A DNA stretch of 64,000 bases from Pseudoxanthomonas sp. (GCF_027498035.1 NZ_CP114978.1:558001-622000), one strand, 5' to 3'; positions 7,836 through 17,165 are shown, numbered from the stretch's first letter. The notes: a model not told the origin generated them from the sequence alone. Program-made: numbers and translations.

Positions 7836-8585
7836 CTAGGTTTCATCTTCCAGGCCCGAGTCGACCATCTGGAACGCCTTCAGGCGTCCGCGCAGACGGA
7901 CCGTGGCCTGGCCGTGGATCTGACAGACGCGCGATTCGCTGACACCGAGCACCGCGCCGATTTCCTTCAGGTTCAACTCCTGCTCGTAGTACAGCGACAG
8001 GACCAGTTTTTCGCGTTCCGGCAGCTGGCCGATGGCCTTGCCCAGCTCGCGGCCGAACTCGCGCCGTTCCAGCAGCTGCTGCGGGTTGGGGCCGCCCTTG
8101 GCGATGGTGTCCAGTTCGCCGTGGTCCTCCACGCGGGACTCCAGGCTCAGGACATGGCCGCGGGAGGCGTCTTCCATCAGGCGCATGTAGTCGTGCAGCG
8201 GCATGTCCAGCGCGGCCGCCACTTCGTTGGCCGCCGCCGCCCGGCCGGTGTGCTGCTCGATCCTGCGGATGGCCGCGGCCGCGTCGCGGGCACGGCGGTG
8301 CACCGAGCGCGGGACCCAGTCGCCGCGACGGATCTCGTCGATCATCGCGCCGCGGATGCGGATCGAGGCGTAGGTCTCGAACGAGGCACCTTGCTCGGCG
8401 TCATAGCTGCGCGAGGCCTCGAGCAGGCCGATCATGCCGGCCTGGATCAGGTCGTCGGTCTCGACACTGGCTGGCAGGCGCGCGGCCAGGTGGTGGGCGA
8501 TGCGCCTGACCAGGTCCGCGTGCAGGGTGACGTAGTCGTTGTCGCTGTTGCGTTGGACGGCACGGTACTGGGCGGCGCCCTTCAT
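7836..8585 (-). CDS. fliA: Flagellar sigma factor FliA (sigma-28)
   Basis: This 249-residue sigma-70-family protein has region 2 (DDLIQAGMIGLLEASRSYD, FETYASIRIRGAMIDEIR), region 3 (WVPRSVHRRAR) and region 4 with a helix-turn-helix (LNLKEIGAVLGVSESRVCQI). It directs RNA polymerase to late flagellar genes and is held inactive by FlgM, encoded at 47.9 kb. ATG at 8585 overlaps fleN by 4 bases. The window holds several matching promoters. Confidence 0.95.
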   Translation of the reverse strand: MKGAAQYRAVQRNSDNDYVTLHADLVRRIAHHLAARLPASVETDDLIQAGMIGLLEASRSYDAEQGASFETYASIRIRGAMIDEIRRGDWVPRSVHRRARDAAAAIRRIEQHTGRAAAANEVAAALDMPLHDYMRLMEDASRGHVLSLESRVEDHGELDTIAKGGPNPQQLLERREFGRELGKAIGQLPEREKLVLSLYYEQELNLKEIGAVLGVSESRVCQIHGQATVRLRGRLKAFQMVDSGLEDET

Positions 8586-9466
8586 GCGGCCACCCCGCGA
8601 TTGAGCATGCGTTCGACGAAGAATTCGACGTTGCCGCGGGGCGCGGTGGGCGCCTGCCAGCGCGAGGTGCGGCGTGCGATTTCGGAGATCGCCTGCGCTG
8701 AAGGGCTGGCCGGGTAGGCCTTGACCACGGGCTGCTGGCGCTGCACGGCCAGTCGCAGCCAGTCGTCCTGCGGCACGCAACCCAGGTAATTCAGCGACAC
8801 ATCGCCAAGGAATTTCTCGCAGACCCGGCTCAGCTTGTCGTACAACAGCCGCCCTTCGTTGGGCTCGCGGACCATGTTGGCCACGATCTGGACCCGGTCC
8901 ACGCCGCGTTCGCGCGAGAGCACCTTGATCAGGGCATAGGCGTCGGTGAGCGAGGCCGGCTCGTCGCAGACCACCACCACCGCGTCCTGCGCGGCCTGGC
9001 AGAACGTCAGCACGCTGTCGGTGATGCCGGCCGCGGTGTCGATCACCATCACGTCCAGCGGGCGTTCCAGTTCGGAGAACACGTTGATCAGCCCGACATG
9101 CTGGGCCGGTGGTAGCTCGGCCATGTGCCGGCGGCCGGATGCTGCGGGGACGACCATCAGCCCGTTGGGCATGTCGATCAGGACGTCTTCCAGGGTGCAG
9201 CGTCCGGCCACCAGGTCGGTCAGGGTGAACTTCGGGGTCAGCCCCAGCAGCACGTCGACGTTGGCCAGCGCCAGGTCGGCATCCAGCAGCAGGGTCCGCT
9301 TGCCCATGTCGGCCAGGGCCATGGACAGGTTGACCGAGAGGTTGGTCTTGCCCACGCCGCCCTTGCCGCCGGTGACGGCGATCGTGCGTACCGGCCCCAG
9401 CGGCTCGCGACGCGTGGCCGACAAGGGGAAGGCGTTGGTCAGGTTTGCGTAATCACGCGATGGCAT
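8582..9466 (-). CDS. fleN: Flagellar number regulator FleN (FlhG), MinD-family ATPase
   Basis: The 294-residue MinD/ParA-type ATPase has the deviant Walker A GGKGGVGKT (34-41), LLLDADLALANVDVLLG and VIDTAAGITDSV. FleN works with FlhF to limit polar flagellar number and antagonises FleQ. ATG at 9466 lies inside the 3' end of flhF (14-base overlap), and the stop overlaps fliA by 4 bases, so the three are co-translated. Confidence 0.94.
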   Translation of the reverse strand: MPSRDYANLTNAFPLSATRREPLGPVRTIAVTGGKGGVGKTNLSVNLSMALADMGKRTLLLDADLALANVDVLLGLTPKFTLTDLVAGRCTLEDVLIDMPNGLMVVPAASGRRHMAELPPAQHVGLINVFSELERPLDVMVIDTAAGITDSVLTFCQAAQDAVVVVCDEPASLTDAYALIKVLSRERGVDRVQIVANMVREPNEGRLLYDKLSRVCEKFLGDVSLNYLGCVPQDDWLRLAVQRQQPVVKAYPASPSAQAISEIARRTSRWQAPTAPRGNVEFFVERMLNRGVAA

Positions 9467-11063
9467 GGGTCTGCTCCGGAGTACAGGGCTTATCGGCATC
9501 GCGCCGCAAATCTTCAAGGCGCAATACCAGGCTGGGGGCATTGGCGCGGTGCAGGTCGTCGGGGACGCGCTGGCCGTCGGTCACCCAGGTGATGGGCAGG
9601 CGGTGGTCGACCACCACCGACAGGGCGCTGCCGAAGCGGCCGGTTTCATCCAGCTTGGTCAGGATCACGCCCTGGGGTGCGGCCCCGGCGAAGCGGCGGA
9701 CCACTTCGTCAAGGTCGGAAAAATGGGCGTTGGCCGGCAGCACCAGCAGGCAGCGGACTGCTTTCGAGCCGCGCAACCAGTTCAACTGGGCGGCCAGGGC
9801 GCGGTCGCGCTGGCCCATGCCGGCGGTGTCGATCAGCACCAGCTTGTAGTCGCTCAGGCGCTGCAGCAGCTGTTGCAGGCTGGCGTCGCTGTCGGCCTCG
9901 TGCACGGCGATGCCCAGCTGGCGGCCGTAGCTGTGCAGCTGTTCGCGGCCGCCGACGCGGATGGTGTCGGTGGTGACCAGCGCCACGTCGCGCGCGGCGT
10001 GGCGTTCGAGGAAGCGCGAGGCCAGCTTGGCGATGGTGGTGGTCTTGCCGGCACCGGTCGGGCCGACCAGGGCAATCACGCCACCTTCCTCGAGCGGGTC
10101 GGTGGGGGCGATCGGCAGGCGCTGGGACAGCAGGCCCAGCATCAGTCCGCGGCCGCGGTGCAGTTCCAGGTCCGCGGGAATTTGCATCACCACGTCACGG
10201 GTCAGCCCGGCGTCGAAGCCGTAGTCCTCCATCAGCTCCAGCGCCTGGGCACGCACCGGCGAGCCGCGCAGGCGTTCGTCGGTGAGGCGGTTCATCTCGC
10301 GCTCGATCATCTGGCGCATCAGGGCCAGTTCGTCGCGTAGCTGGACCAGCTGTGCATCGCTCTGCGGCGACTGGAACCCAGGCACCGCCGCCGGCAGTGC
10401 CTGCGGAGCAGGGCTGGCCTGGATGGGGGCGAGCACTGGCGCCGGGGTAGCAACCTGCGCGACCGGTGACGCCGGGGCCTGCTGCGCCTCGGGAGACGGT
10501 GCCTGGATCACGTCCGCCTGCGGTGGCGCCGACACCGGCGCGTTGAGGAAGATCTCGTGGGGAATCATGAATTCGGCGAAGGGCTTGCCTGGGCTGGATG
10601 CATTGGCGACCGCATCAGTCGGTTCCCTGGCCGCGGGAGCGACGGGCGCTGGCGTAGCAACGACGGTCGGCATCGGAACCGGAACTGGAACTGGAACCGG
10701 AACTGGAACTGGAACTGGAACTGGAACTGGAACTGGAACCGCCGCAGGGGCAGGGCGCTTCGCCGAGTACCGCTCGCTGATCGCAGCCATCATCGCCATG
10801 GCCGCGTTGGGTGCGGCCTTGGTCGAAGTCCGCGGTGCTGGATTGGCGGCCGAGAATGCGGCCTTGGGCGGCGTGGGCGCGGCAGGGCGGACCGAATCCA
10901 GGGCTTGTTTCACCAGGGCTTCGTCGTAATTGTTGGCCGCGACGATCTCGATGCCTTCCTCGGTCCTGCGGTTGGACAGGATCACCGCGTCCGGGCCGTG
11001 CTCATCGCGGACCATGCGCAGGGCGGTGCGCATGTCGGGGGCTACGAAACGTTTGATCTTCAT
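9453..11063 (-). CDS. flhF: Flagellar placement GTPase FlhF (SRP family)
   Basis: The 536-residue protein has a B domain at residues 1-60, a proline-rich linker, and a C-terminal NG GTPase. The GTPase shows the G1 loop GPTGAGKTTTIAKL, VTTDTIRVGGREQL, the G3 motif LIDTAGMGQRD and the G4-like TKLDE. FlhF sets the polar site of flagellar assembly. The linker holds eleven Val-Pro dipeptides at residues 109-130, coded by a hexanucleotide tract. It follows flhA after 133 bases with no clear gene. Confidence 0.94.
   Translation of the reverse strand: MKIKRFVAPDMRTALRMVRDEHGPDAVILSNRRTEEGIEIVAANNYDEALVKQALDSVRPAAPTPPKAAFSAANPAPRTSTKAAPNAAMAMMAAISERYSAKRPAPAAVPVPVPVPVPVPVPVPVPVPVPMPTVVATPAPVAPAAREPTDAVANASSPGKPFAEFMIPHEIFLNAPVSAPPQADVIQAPSPEAQQAPASPVAQVATPAPVLAPIQASPAPQALPAAVPGFQSPQSDAQLVQLRDELALMRQMIEREMNRLTDERLRGSPVRAQALELMEDYGFDAGLTRDVVMQIPADLELHRGRGLMLGLLSQRLPIAPTDPLEEGGVIALVGPTGAGKTTTIAKLASRFLERHAARDVALVTTDTIRVGGREQLHSYGRQLGIAVHEADSDASLQQLLQRLSDYKLVLIDTAGMGQRDRALAAQLNWLRGSKAVRCLLVLPANAHFSDLDEVVRRFAGAAPQGVILTKLDETGRFGSALSVVVDHRLPITWVTDGQRVPDDLHRANAPSLVLRLEDLRRDADKPCTPEQTHAIA
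10675..10740. repeat. Eleven-copy GGAACY hexanucleotide tract in flhF
   Basis: Eleven contiguous hexamers GGAACT or GGAACC encode eleven Val-Pro dipeptides on the minus strand. Slippage by whole units would keep the frame and change only the linker length. Confidence 0.97.
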
Positions 11064-11196
11064 CGCTGGAAACCGGAACTCGGGAAGAGGGTGTGGGACA
11101 TGACGGGGCGTAGCGGAATGCGGTGGGGCGGCGGGCAGCGTCTGGTGGTCCTGGTCGATGTCATCGTCTTGTCTCCATGCGGTGCCAAGGCACCGG

Positions 11197-13281
11197 TCAA
11201 CTGATCGTTCCCACCAACTTCAACCGCTTGTCTTCCGGAACCTCGCTGTAGGACAGGACCGACAACGAAGGCACGCTGTGCCGGACCAGGCGCGCCAGCG
11301 CGGCGCGGACCTGGGCCGGGACCAGCACCACTGCGGGCTCGTTCCTGGCCTCCTGCTTGCTGACGCACTCGGCCAGGCTCTGGTGCAGGCGTTCGGCAAG
11401 GCCGGGTTCGAGCGCAGCGCCGTTGCCCTGGGTTGAGTCCTGCAAGACACGTTCCAATTGCGGGGCCAAGGTGAACACCGGCAGTTCCGGCGCCATGCCC
11501 GCGATTTCCTGGACGATGAAGCGGCCCAGCGCGTTGCGGACCGCAGCCGTGAGCGCGCCGGGTTCCTGACTCTGCGGGGCGTGTTCGACCAGGGCTTCGA
11601 CGATCTTGCGCAGCTGGCGGACCGGGATCTTTTCGATCAGCAGGTTCTGCAGGACGCGCACGATCACCGACAGTGGCAGCGCCTTGGGGGTCAGGTCCTC
11701 GACCAGCTTGGGTGCGTTCTTGGCCAGGGTGGCGAGCAGCTGCTGGACTTCTTCGTGACCCAACAGTTCCGGCGCGTGCTCACGGATCAGGTGCGACAGG
11801 TGGGTGGCGATGACCGTGGCCGGATCGACCACGGTATAGCCCATGGTTTCGGCCTGGACGCGCTGGTACGACTGGATCCACACCGCATCCAGCCCGAACG
11901 CCGGGTCCTTGCCGGCGATGCCGTCGATCGTGCCGATTGCGCCGCCCGGATCCAGTGCCAGTTCGCGGTCGGGGTGGATGTCGGCCGTGGCGACCGGAAC
12001 CCCGTGCACCAGCAGTCGATAGGCGCCGGCCGGCAATTCCAGGTTGTCGCGGATGTGCACCGGCGGGATCAGGAAACCGATGTCCTGGGTCAGCTTGCGC
12101 CGCACGCCCTTGATGCGCGCCATCAATTCGCCGCCCTGGGCCTTGTCCACCAGGGGGATCAGCCGGTAGCCCACTTCCAGGCTGAGCGGATCGATCGGGC
12201 GCAGCTCGTCCCAGCCCAGTTCGGCGCTGACCTGCGCGCCGGCAGTGCCGGCCGGTAGCGTGGGATTGGCCTTGGTTGCTTCCTGGACAAGGCTGCGCTT
12301 CCACATCTTCCAGCCGAGCAGGCCCAGGATCAGGGCCAGCGTCAAAAAGGCGACGTTGGGCATCCCGGGCACCAGGCCGACCAGGCCCAGGATGGCGGCG
12401 GCCACCGCCAGTGCCTTGTGCTGGCCGAACACCTGGCCAACCATCGCCCCGCCCATGTCCTGCGAGCGCGAGGCGCGGGTGACCAGCATCGCCACGGCCG
12501 AGGACACCAGCAGCGCCGGCAGCTGTGCGACCAGGCCATCGCCGATCGACAGCAACGTATAGGTCGAGGCGGCCTGCGCGAACGACATGTCGTGCTGGAG
12601 CATGCCCACGGCCATGCCGCCGAGCAGGTTGATGAACAGGATCAGGATGCCGGCGATGGCATCGCCGCGGATGAACTTGCTGGCGCCGTCCATCGAGCCG
12701 TAGAAGTCGGCTTCCTCGCGGACTTCCTCGCGCCGGGCCTTGGCGTCCTCGCGGGTCAGCAGGCCGGCGTTGAGGTCGGCATCGATCGCCATCTGCTTGC
12801 CGGGCATGGCGTCGAGGATGAAGCGCGCGGTCACTTCCGACACGCGCCCGGCGCCCTTGGTGATGACCACGAAGTTGATGATGGTCAGGATCGCGAACAC
12901 CACGATGCCCACCGCGTAGTTGCCGCCGATCACGAACTCGCCGAACGCCTCGATCACCTTGCCGGCGGCGCCATGTCCGTCCTGGCCGTTGAGCAGGATC
13001 ACCCGGGTGGAGGCCACGTTCAGCGCCAGGCGCAGCATGGTGGTCATCAACAGCACGATCGGGAAGATGCTGAACTCCAGCGGGCGCTGCACGTACACCA
13101 CCGCCAGCAGCACCATCAGCGAGATGGCGATGTTGAAGGTGAACAACGCATCCAGCACCGGCGCGGCCAGCGGCACCACGACCATGGCCAGCATCGCCAT
13201 CACGATCAGCGGCGCGCCCAGCCCGTGCTTGATCATGTCCATGACCTTGCGCGGGTTCATCTGTGTCACCGGCCGGCTCAT
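11197..13281 (-). CDS. flhA: Flagellar type III export gate protein FlhA
   Basis: This 694-residue protein has about eight membrane helices in residues 20-330. The FHIPEP-type signature lies in the cytoplasmic loop (EADFYGSMDGASKFIRGDAIAG spans it). A large cytosolic domain (about 360-694) docks chaperone-substrate complexes. It powers export with FlhB and FliPQR. The start overlaps flhB by 4 bases. Length and motifs are normal. A short GGTGCC inverted repeat at 11182-11195 just upstream of the stop is too weak to call a terminator. Confidence 0.95.
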   Translation of the reverse strand: MSRPVTQMNPRKVMDMIKHGLGAPLIVMAMLAMVVVPLAAPVLDALFTFNIAISLMVLLAVVYVQRPLEFSIFPIVLLMTTMLRLALNVASTRVILLNGQDGHGAAGKVIEAFGEFVIGGNYAVGIVVFAILTIINFVVITKGAGRVSEVTARFILDAMPGKQMAIDADLNAGLLTREDAKARREEVREEADFYGSMDGASKFIRGDAIAGILILFINLLGGMAVGMLQHDMSFAQAASTYTLLSIGDGLVAQLPALLVSSAVAMLVTRASRSQDMGGAMVGQVFGQHKALAVAAAILGLVGLVPGMPNVAFLTLALILGLLGWKMWKRSLVQEATKANPTLPAGTAGAQVSAELGWDELRPIDPLSLEVGYRLIPLVDKAQGGELMARIKGVRRKLTQDIGFLIPPVHIRDNLELPAGAYRLLVHGVPVATADIHPDRELALDPGGAIGTIDGIAGKDPAFGLDAVWIQSYQRVQAETMGYTVVDPATVIATHLSHLIREHAPELLGHEEVQQLLATLAKNAPKLVEDLTPKALPLSVIVRVLQNLLIEKIPVRQLRKIVEALVEHAPQSQEPGALTAAVRNALGRFIVQEIAGMAPELPVFTLAPQLERVLQDSTQGNGAALEPGLAERLHQSLAECVSKQEARNEPAVVLVPAQVRAALARLVRHSVPSLSVLSYSEVPEDKRLKLVGTIS

Positions 13282-14408
13282 GGCGTGGCCCCCGGCGCGA
13301 ATTCATCCACTTCCAGCGGCGGCAGCGGTGGCATCGGACCGCTGCGCCAGGCGCGCAGCTGGTAGACGTAGGAGAGGATCTGGGCCACGGCCGAATACAG
13401 TCTCACGGGGATTTCCTTGCCGAGTTGGCCTTCCCTATACAAGGCGCGTGCCAGAGGCGGCGCCGAGACCACGGCAATGCGATGCTGCTCGCCGACCTCG
13501 CGGATGCTGAAAGCCAGTTCGTCCACGCCCTTGGCCACCACGATGGGCGCACGCATGCGTCCGCCTTCGTATTTCAGCGCCACCGCGTAGTGGGTCGGGT
13601 TGACCACCACCACGTCGGCGGTAGGGACGGCCTCCATCATCCGCCGCTGCGAAAGCTGCATCTGCATCTGCCGGATGCGGCCCTTGACCTCCGGGCTGCC
13701 CTCGCTTTCCTTCATCTCGCGACGGACTTCCTCGCGGGTCATCTTCAACCTGCGCAAGTGATTCCACTTCTGGTACGGCGCGTCGATCGCAGCCAGCAGC
13801 GCCAGCGCGCCGGCGGTGTAGAGCAGCAGGTGCAGGGCGAAGCCCAGGCCGTGGCCGATGGCCTGTTCCAGGGGTTGGCGCAGCAGGCCGCGCAGCGCAT
13901 CGAGCTTGCCGACCAGGAACAATGCGACGGCCCCGCCGACAAACAGCATGCGCAGCAGCGACTTGAGCAGTTCGGCCAGGCTCTCCGCGCCGTACAGGCG
14001 GGTCAGGCCACTGATCGGGTTGAGCCGGCTGAACTTGGGAACCAGCGATTCGCTTGAGAAACGCAGGCCGCCCATCAGCAGCGGGGCGATGAAGCCTGCC
14101 GCCACGCACACACCCAGCAGCGGGAGCACCACCCACAGCAGTCCGAGCAGCAGTTCCCCGGTGTGGCCGAACAGGGCGCTGGGGTCGTTGCGCAGGCCCA
14201 GGTCCGGACTGAGTGCGGACTTCATCCACGCCACCGCACCGGCGGTCAGCAAGCCGGACATGCCCATCATCGCGAAGATGCCGACGCTGAAGACCGCTGC
14301 GGTCGCCAGCTCCCGCGAGCGCGGGATGTCGCCCTGGTCACGGGCCTGCTTGAGGCGTTTTTCGGTGGGCTGTTCGGTGCGCTCGCCGGCTTGCTCGTTC
14401 TCGGACAT
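13278..14408 (-). CDS. flhB: Flagellar export switch protein FlhB
   Basis: The 376-residue protein has four membrane helices (about 35-60, 90-112, 148-168 and 190-210) and a cytosolic domain with the autocleavage motif N270-P-T-H. Cleavage there switches export from rod/hook to filament substrates. The C-terminal tail is extended. ATG at 14408 lies 66 bases after the restored fliR stop and 37 bases after a sigma-54 site, so flhB may start its own transcript. The start overlaps the erroneous read-through of the shifted fliR frame. Confidence 0.95.
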   Translation of the reverse strand: MSENEQAGERTEQPTEKRLKQARDQGDIPRSRELATAAVFSVGIFAMMGMSGLLTAGAVAWMKSALSPDLGLRNDPSALFGHTGELLLGLLWVVLPLLGVCVAAGFIAPLLMGGLRFSSESLVPKFSRLNPISGLTRLYGAESLAELLKSLLRMLFVGGAVALFLVGKLDALRGLLRQPLEQAIGHGLGFALHLLLYTAGALALLAAIDAPYQKWNHLRRLKMTREEVRREMKESEGSPEVKGRIRQMQMQLSQRRMMEAVPTADVVVVNPTHYAVALKYEGGRMRAPIVVAKGVDELAFSIREVGEQHRIAVVSAPPLARALYREGQLGKEIPVRLYSAVAQILSYVYQLRAWRSGPMPPLPPLEVDEFAPGATP

Positions 14409-14445
14409 GGCGGGAGGAAGGCGGGGGAAGGAAGCCTGCCCTGAT

Positions 14446-14459
14446 GCAAGGGCTGTTCC
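14446..14459 (-). promoter_or_regulatory. Candidate sigma-54 promoter of flhB
   Basis: Minus strand TGGAACAGCCCTTGCA has GG and GC ten bases apart and the full TTGCA -12 block; one mismatch (A for C) is in the -24 block. It lies 37 bases before the flhB ATG, in the fliR-flhB gap. Confidence 0.65.
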
Positions 14460-14474
14460 ATCCCGTGGTTCCTC

Positions 14475-15270
14475 CTACGGGCCGGTGACCTGCCGGGCGG
14501 CGTCGAAGGCTGCGTCGAACAGGCGTTGGCACCGGCGGTCCCATCTCGCCGGCCATCACCGCCAGCAATGCCAAGCCCAGCAGGACCGCGACCGGCAGGC
14601 CCAGCTGGATCGGATTCAATGCCGGAGCGGCCTTGGCCAGGGCGCCGAACGCCAGGTTGACTGCCAGCATCGCCACCATGACCGGCAGGGCCAGCGTTAC
14701 CGCGCCACGCATCACCGCCATGAAGAATTCGGGCGCCACCGCCAGCATCGCCTGCACGTCCGGCAGCGCCGTCCCGATGGGCAACGCCTTGTAGCTGTCC
14801 ACCAGCAGCGAGACCACGGCCAGGTGGCCGTTGGCGGTGAAGAACAGCAGGCCGAATGCCAGGTAGAACCACTGGCCGGTCACACCGGAGGTCACGCCAC
14901 GCAGGGGGTCGGCCATCTGCGCAAAGCCCAGGCCGGTGCTCTGGGACACCAGTTCGCCGGCCATGGCACCGGCTTCGAAGATCATCCGCAGCATGAAGCC
15001 CATGCTCGCGCCGACCGCCAGTTCACGCGCCACGCTCAGGACCACGGCCGCGTCGAAACCGTTCCAGTCGGGTACGGGCGGCAGGAGTGGCGCCAGCGCA
15101 ATGCCCAGTGTCCCGGCCAGGATGACCCGGATCCTGGCCGGCACCGCTCGGCTGCTCACCAGCGGCATGACCATGAACATCGCGCCGACGCGCAGCATGG
15201 TCCACAGGACCGCACCGATCATCGCGAAGGCCTGCTGGCCATCGATGACCATCTGCGTTGCCGAATCCAT
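14475..15270 (-). CDS. fliR: Flagellar export protein FliR, with a one-base insertion near the 3' end
   Basis: FliR forms the export gate core with FliP and FliQ. Residues 1-247 give the expected six-helix membrane protein (MDSATQMVIDGQQAF onward, GELVSQSTGLGFAQMADP). After V247 the frame breaks: the open frame runs as basic nonsense to 14338, inside flhB. Removing one base of the GG at 14528-14529 restores QRLFDAAFDAARQVTGP and a stop at 14475, giving 264 residues, normal for FliR. The total of 796 bases is one more than a multiple of three. Coordinates given are for the repaired gene. Confidence 0.88.
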
Positions 15271-15277
15271 CCCGCGG

Positions 15278-15547
15278 CTATCCGATCAGGTGCGGGATGC
15301 GCTGGAACAACATGGTGGTGTATTCGACCAGCCGCGCCAGCAGCATGCTGCCGGTGGCGAACAGCATCGCGGTCAGGGCGATGACCTTGGCGACGAAGGC
15401 GATGGTGGGTTCATTCAACTGGGTCGCCGCCTGGAAGACACCGATCACCACGCCGACCAGCAGCATCGCCAGCAGCAACGGGCCTGCGATCCACAGGACC
15501 GTGATCAGGGCATCGCGCAGTTCGGTCAGGGCCAGTTCGGGACTCAT
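15278..15547 (-). CDS. fliQ: Flagellar export protein FliQ
   Basis: This 89-residue protein has two membrane helices (about 14-38 and 50-75) and the FliQ core FQAATQLNEPTIAFVAKVIA. It is a subunit of the FliPQR export gate in the inner membrane. It lies 4 bases after fliP and 7 bases before fliR. Length and motif are standard. Confidence 0.96.
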   Translation of the reverse strand: MSPELALTELRDALITVLWIAGPLLLAMLLVGVVIGVFQAATQLNEPTIAFVAKVIALTAMLFATGSMLLARLVEYTTMLFQRIPHLIG

Positions 15548-15551
15548 CGGC

Positions 15552-16316
15552 TCAGACCCCGTTGAAGCTGGCGGCCAGCGTGCCGACGGTCAGCACCCAG
15601 CCATCGACCAGCACGAACAACAGGATCTTGAAGGGTGCCGAGATCAGCATCGGCGACATCATCATCATGCCCATCGACATCAGGACGCTGGCCACCACCA
15701 GGTCGATGATCACGAACGGGATGAAGATCAGGAAGCCGATTTCGAACGCGGTCTTCAGTTCGCTGGTCACGAACGAGGCCACCAGGACCGGGAAGGGAAT
15801 CGCATCGGGCCCGCTGTAGGTGCCGTTGCCGGCCATGCCGGCGAAGGTCATCAGGTCGGCCTCGCGCACCTGCGCCAGCATGAACGCACGCAGTGGCTGG
15901 GTGGTCAGGGTCCAGGCGGTGGTGAAGTCGATCTGGCCATTGAGGTAAGGCCCCAGGCCCTGGCTCCAGGCTTTGTCCCAGACCGGCATCATCACCATCG
16001 CCGTCAGGAACAGGGCCAGGCCCATCAGCACCTGGTTGGAGGGCGTCTGCCCGGTGCCCATGGCCTGGCGCAGCAGGCCCAGCACGATGGTGATGCGGGT
16101 GAAGGCGGTCAGCACCAGCAGCATCGACGGCAGCAGGGTGATGGCCGTCATCAACAGCAGTGTCTGCAACGGCAGGCTGACCGACTGTGCGCCGACCTTG
16201 CCGACGGTTACATCGGGGAGCGCAGGCAACTGCGCGGGTGCTGCCTGGGCCAGCGCCAGTGCCGGCACGCAGGCCAGCAGGAGGATCGACAGGGGAACTA
16301 TCCAGCGACGGAGCAT
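15552..16316 (-). CDS. fliP: Flagellar export protein FliP
   Basis: The 254-residue protein has a cleavable signal peptide (MLRRWIVPLSILLLACVPAL, then ALA) and four helices. FliP motifs include LTAFTRITIVLGLLRQA, SNQVLMGLALFLT and FVIIDLVVASVLMSMGM. ATG at 16316 is chosen because it begins the signal peptide; an in-frame extension to 16358 would add residues in front of the signal and reach into a repeat hairpin. It is the gate scaffold for FliQ and FliR. Confidence 0.95.
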   Translation of the reverse strand: MLRRWIVPLSILLLACVPALALAQAAPAQLPALPDVTVGKVGAQSVSLPLQTLLLMTAITLLPSMLLVLTAFTRITIVLGLLRQAMGTGQTPSNQVLMGLALFLTAMVMMPVWDKAWSQGLGPYLNGQIDFTTAWTLTTQPLRAFMLAQVREADLMTFAGMAGNGTYSGPDAIPFPVLVASFVTSELKTAFEIGFLIFIPFVIIDLVVASVLMSMGMMMMSPMLISAPFKILLFVLVDGWVLTVGTLAASFNGV

Positions 16317-16352
16317 GAGGGTTACACCAGGAAATTCGGAAGTCTTGACCAG

Positions 16353-16380
16353 CGTCATTCCCGCGAAAGCGGGAATGACG
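16353..16380. repeat. Perfect 12-bp inverted repeat between fliO and fliP
   Basis: CGTCATTCCCGC and its complement flank a GAAA loop. This is a dispersed hairpin type seen in many proteobacteria. A related half-element (GCGGGAATGACG) is at 1187-1198. It could pause or process the fliLMNOPQR transcript; there is no T-run to make it a full terminator. Confidence 0.8.
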
Positions 16381-16413
16381 GCGTGTGGAATGACGAGCGC
16401 GCGGAAGCGGCCA

Positions 16414-16830
16414 TCACCTGCGCAGCTTCTGCTTCAGCATCTGCGCGAAGTCGGGCAGTTGCTTCAGGTCCGGCAGCCTGGCCGGTGGCGTCTCCGGCAA
16501 CGATTCCGGCAATGCATGCAGCATGGCGATGCCACCGGCCGACACGCCCAGCAACAGCTGCTCGCCGTTGACCTCGATCACCACGACCCGTTCCTTGCTG
16601 CCGACGGCCAGGCTGGCGACCACACGCAATCCCTGCGCCGGGCGGAAGCCACTGCCAGGCATGCGCTTGAGCAGCCAGGCCAAGCCGATGATCAGGCCCA
16701 GCACCAGCAACAGCGCGAAGACCGCGCCGAGCAGGCTGGGCGGCGACGGCGCGGCGTTGCCGACGCTGGCCGCGTGCGTGGTCGCCTGGCCGGCGACCGC
16801 CAGGACGGCGCCGTCCAGATGCAGGCTCAC
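16414..16830 (-). CDS. fliO: Flagellar biosynthesis protein FliO
   Basis: This 138-residue protein has one membrane helix at about 33-54 (LLGAVFALLLVLGLIIGLAW) and a cytosolic domain with LRVVASLAVGSKERVVVIEV and EQLLLGVS, the FliO signature. It assists FliP folding during export gate assembly. The start overlaps fliN by 4 bases. The family is weakly conserved, but position between fliN and fliP supports the call. Confidence 0.92.
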   Translation of the reverse strand: MSLHLDGAVLAVAGQATTHAASVGNAAPSPPSLLGAVFALLLVLGLIIGLAWLLKRMPGSGFRPAQGLRVVASLAVGSKERVVVIEVNGEQLLLGVSAGGIAMLHALPESLPETPPARLPDLKQLPDFAQMLKQKLRR

Positions 16831-17165
16831 CGCAGTCTCCGGATCCGCTCGCTGGGGCTGACCACATCGGTCAGGCGCACGCCGAAGCGGTCGTTGATGG
16901 TGACCACTTCGCCATGTGCGATCAGGGTGCCGTTGACGTAGACATCCAGCGCCTCGCCGGCACCGCGGTCCAGTTCCACCACCGAACCCTGGTTGAGCTG
17001 CAACAGGTTGCGGATCGGGATGCGTGAGCGGCCGACTTCCAGCGACAGGGTCACCGGAACATCCAGGATCAGGTCCAGGTTGAGGTCGTTGGCATCGGCT
17101 GTCGAATCGGCCTGCAGCGTGTCGAACTGGGCGGCGGTGGCGCCTAGGTTTTCGTTCTGGCTCAT
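16827..17165 (-). CDS. fliN: Flagellar motor switch protein FliN
   Basis: The 112-residue protein is a SpoA/SURF1-fold domain with LDVPVTLSLEVGRSRIPIRN and IAHGEVVTINDRFGVRLTDV, typical of the FliN C-terminus. It forms the lower C-ring, binds FliH, and tunes switching. ATG at 17165 overlaps fliM by 4 bases; the longer open frame upstream is antisense-like noise within fliM. Confidence 0.96.
   Translation of the reverse strand: MSQNENLGATAAQFDTLQADSTADANDLNLDLILDVPVTLSLEVGRSRIPIRNLLQLNQGSVVELDRGAGEALDVYVNGTLIAHGEVVTINDRFGVRLTDVVSPSERIRRLR

Noticed and set aside
11064..11196. Sigma-54 promoter or small gene upstream of flhF
   Set aside because: GGTGCC palindrome noticed, but no GG-N10-GC match and no convincing ORF.
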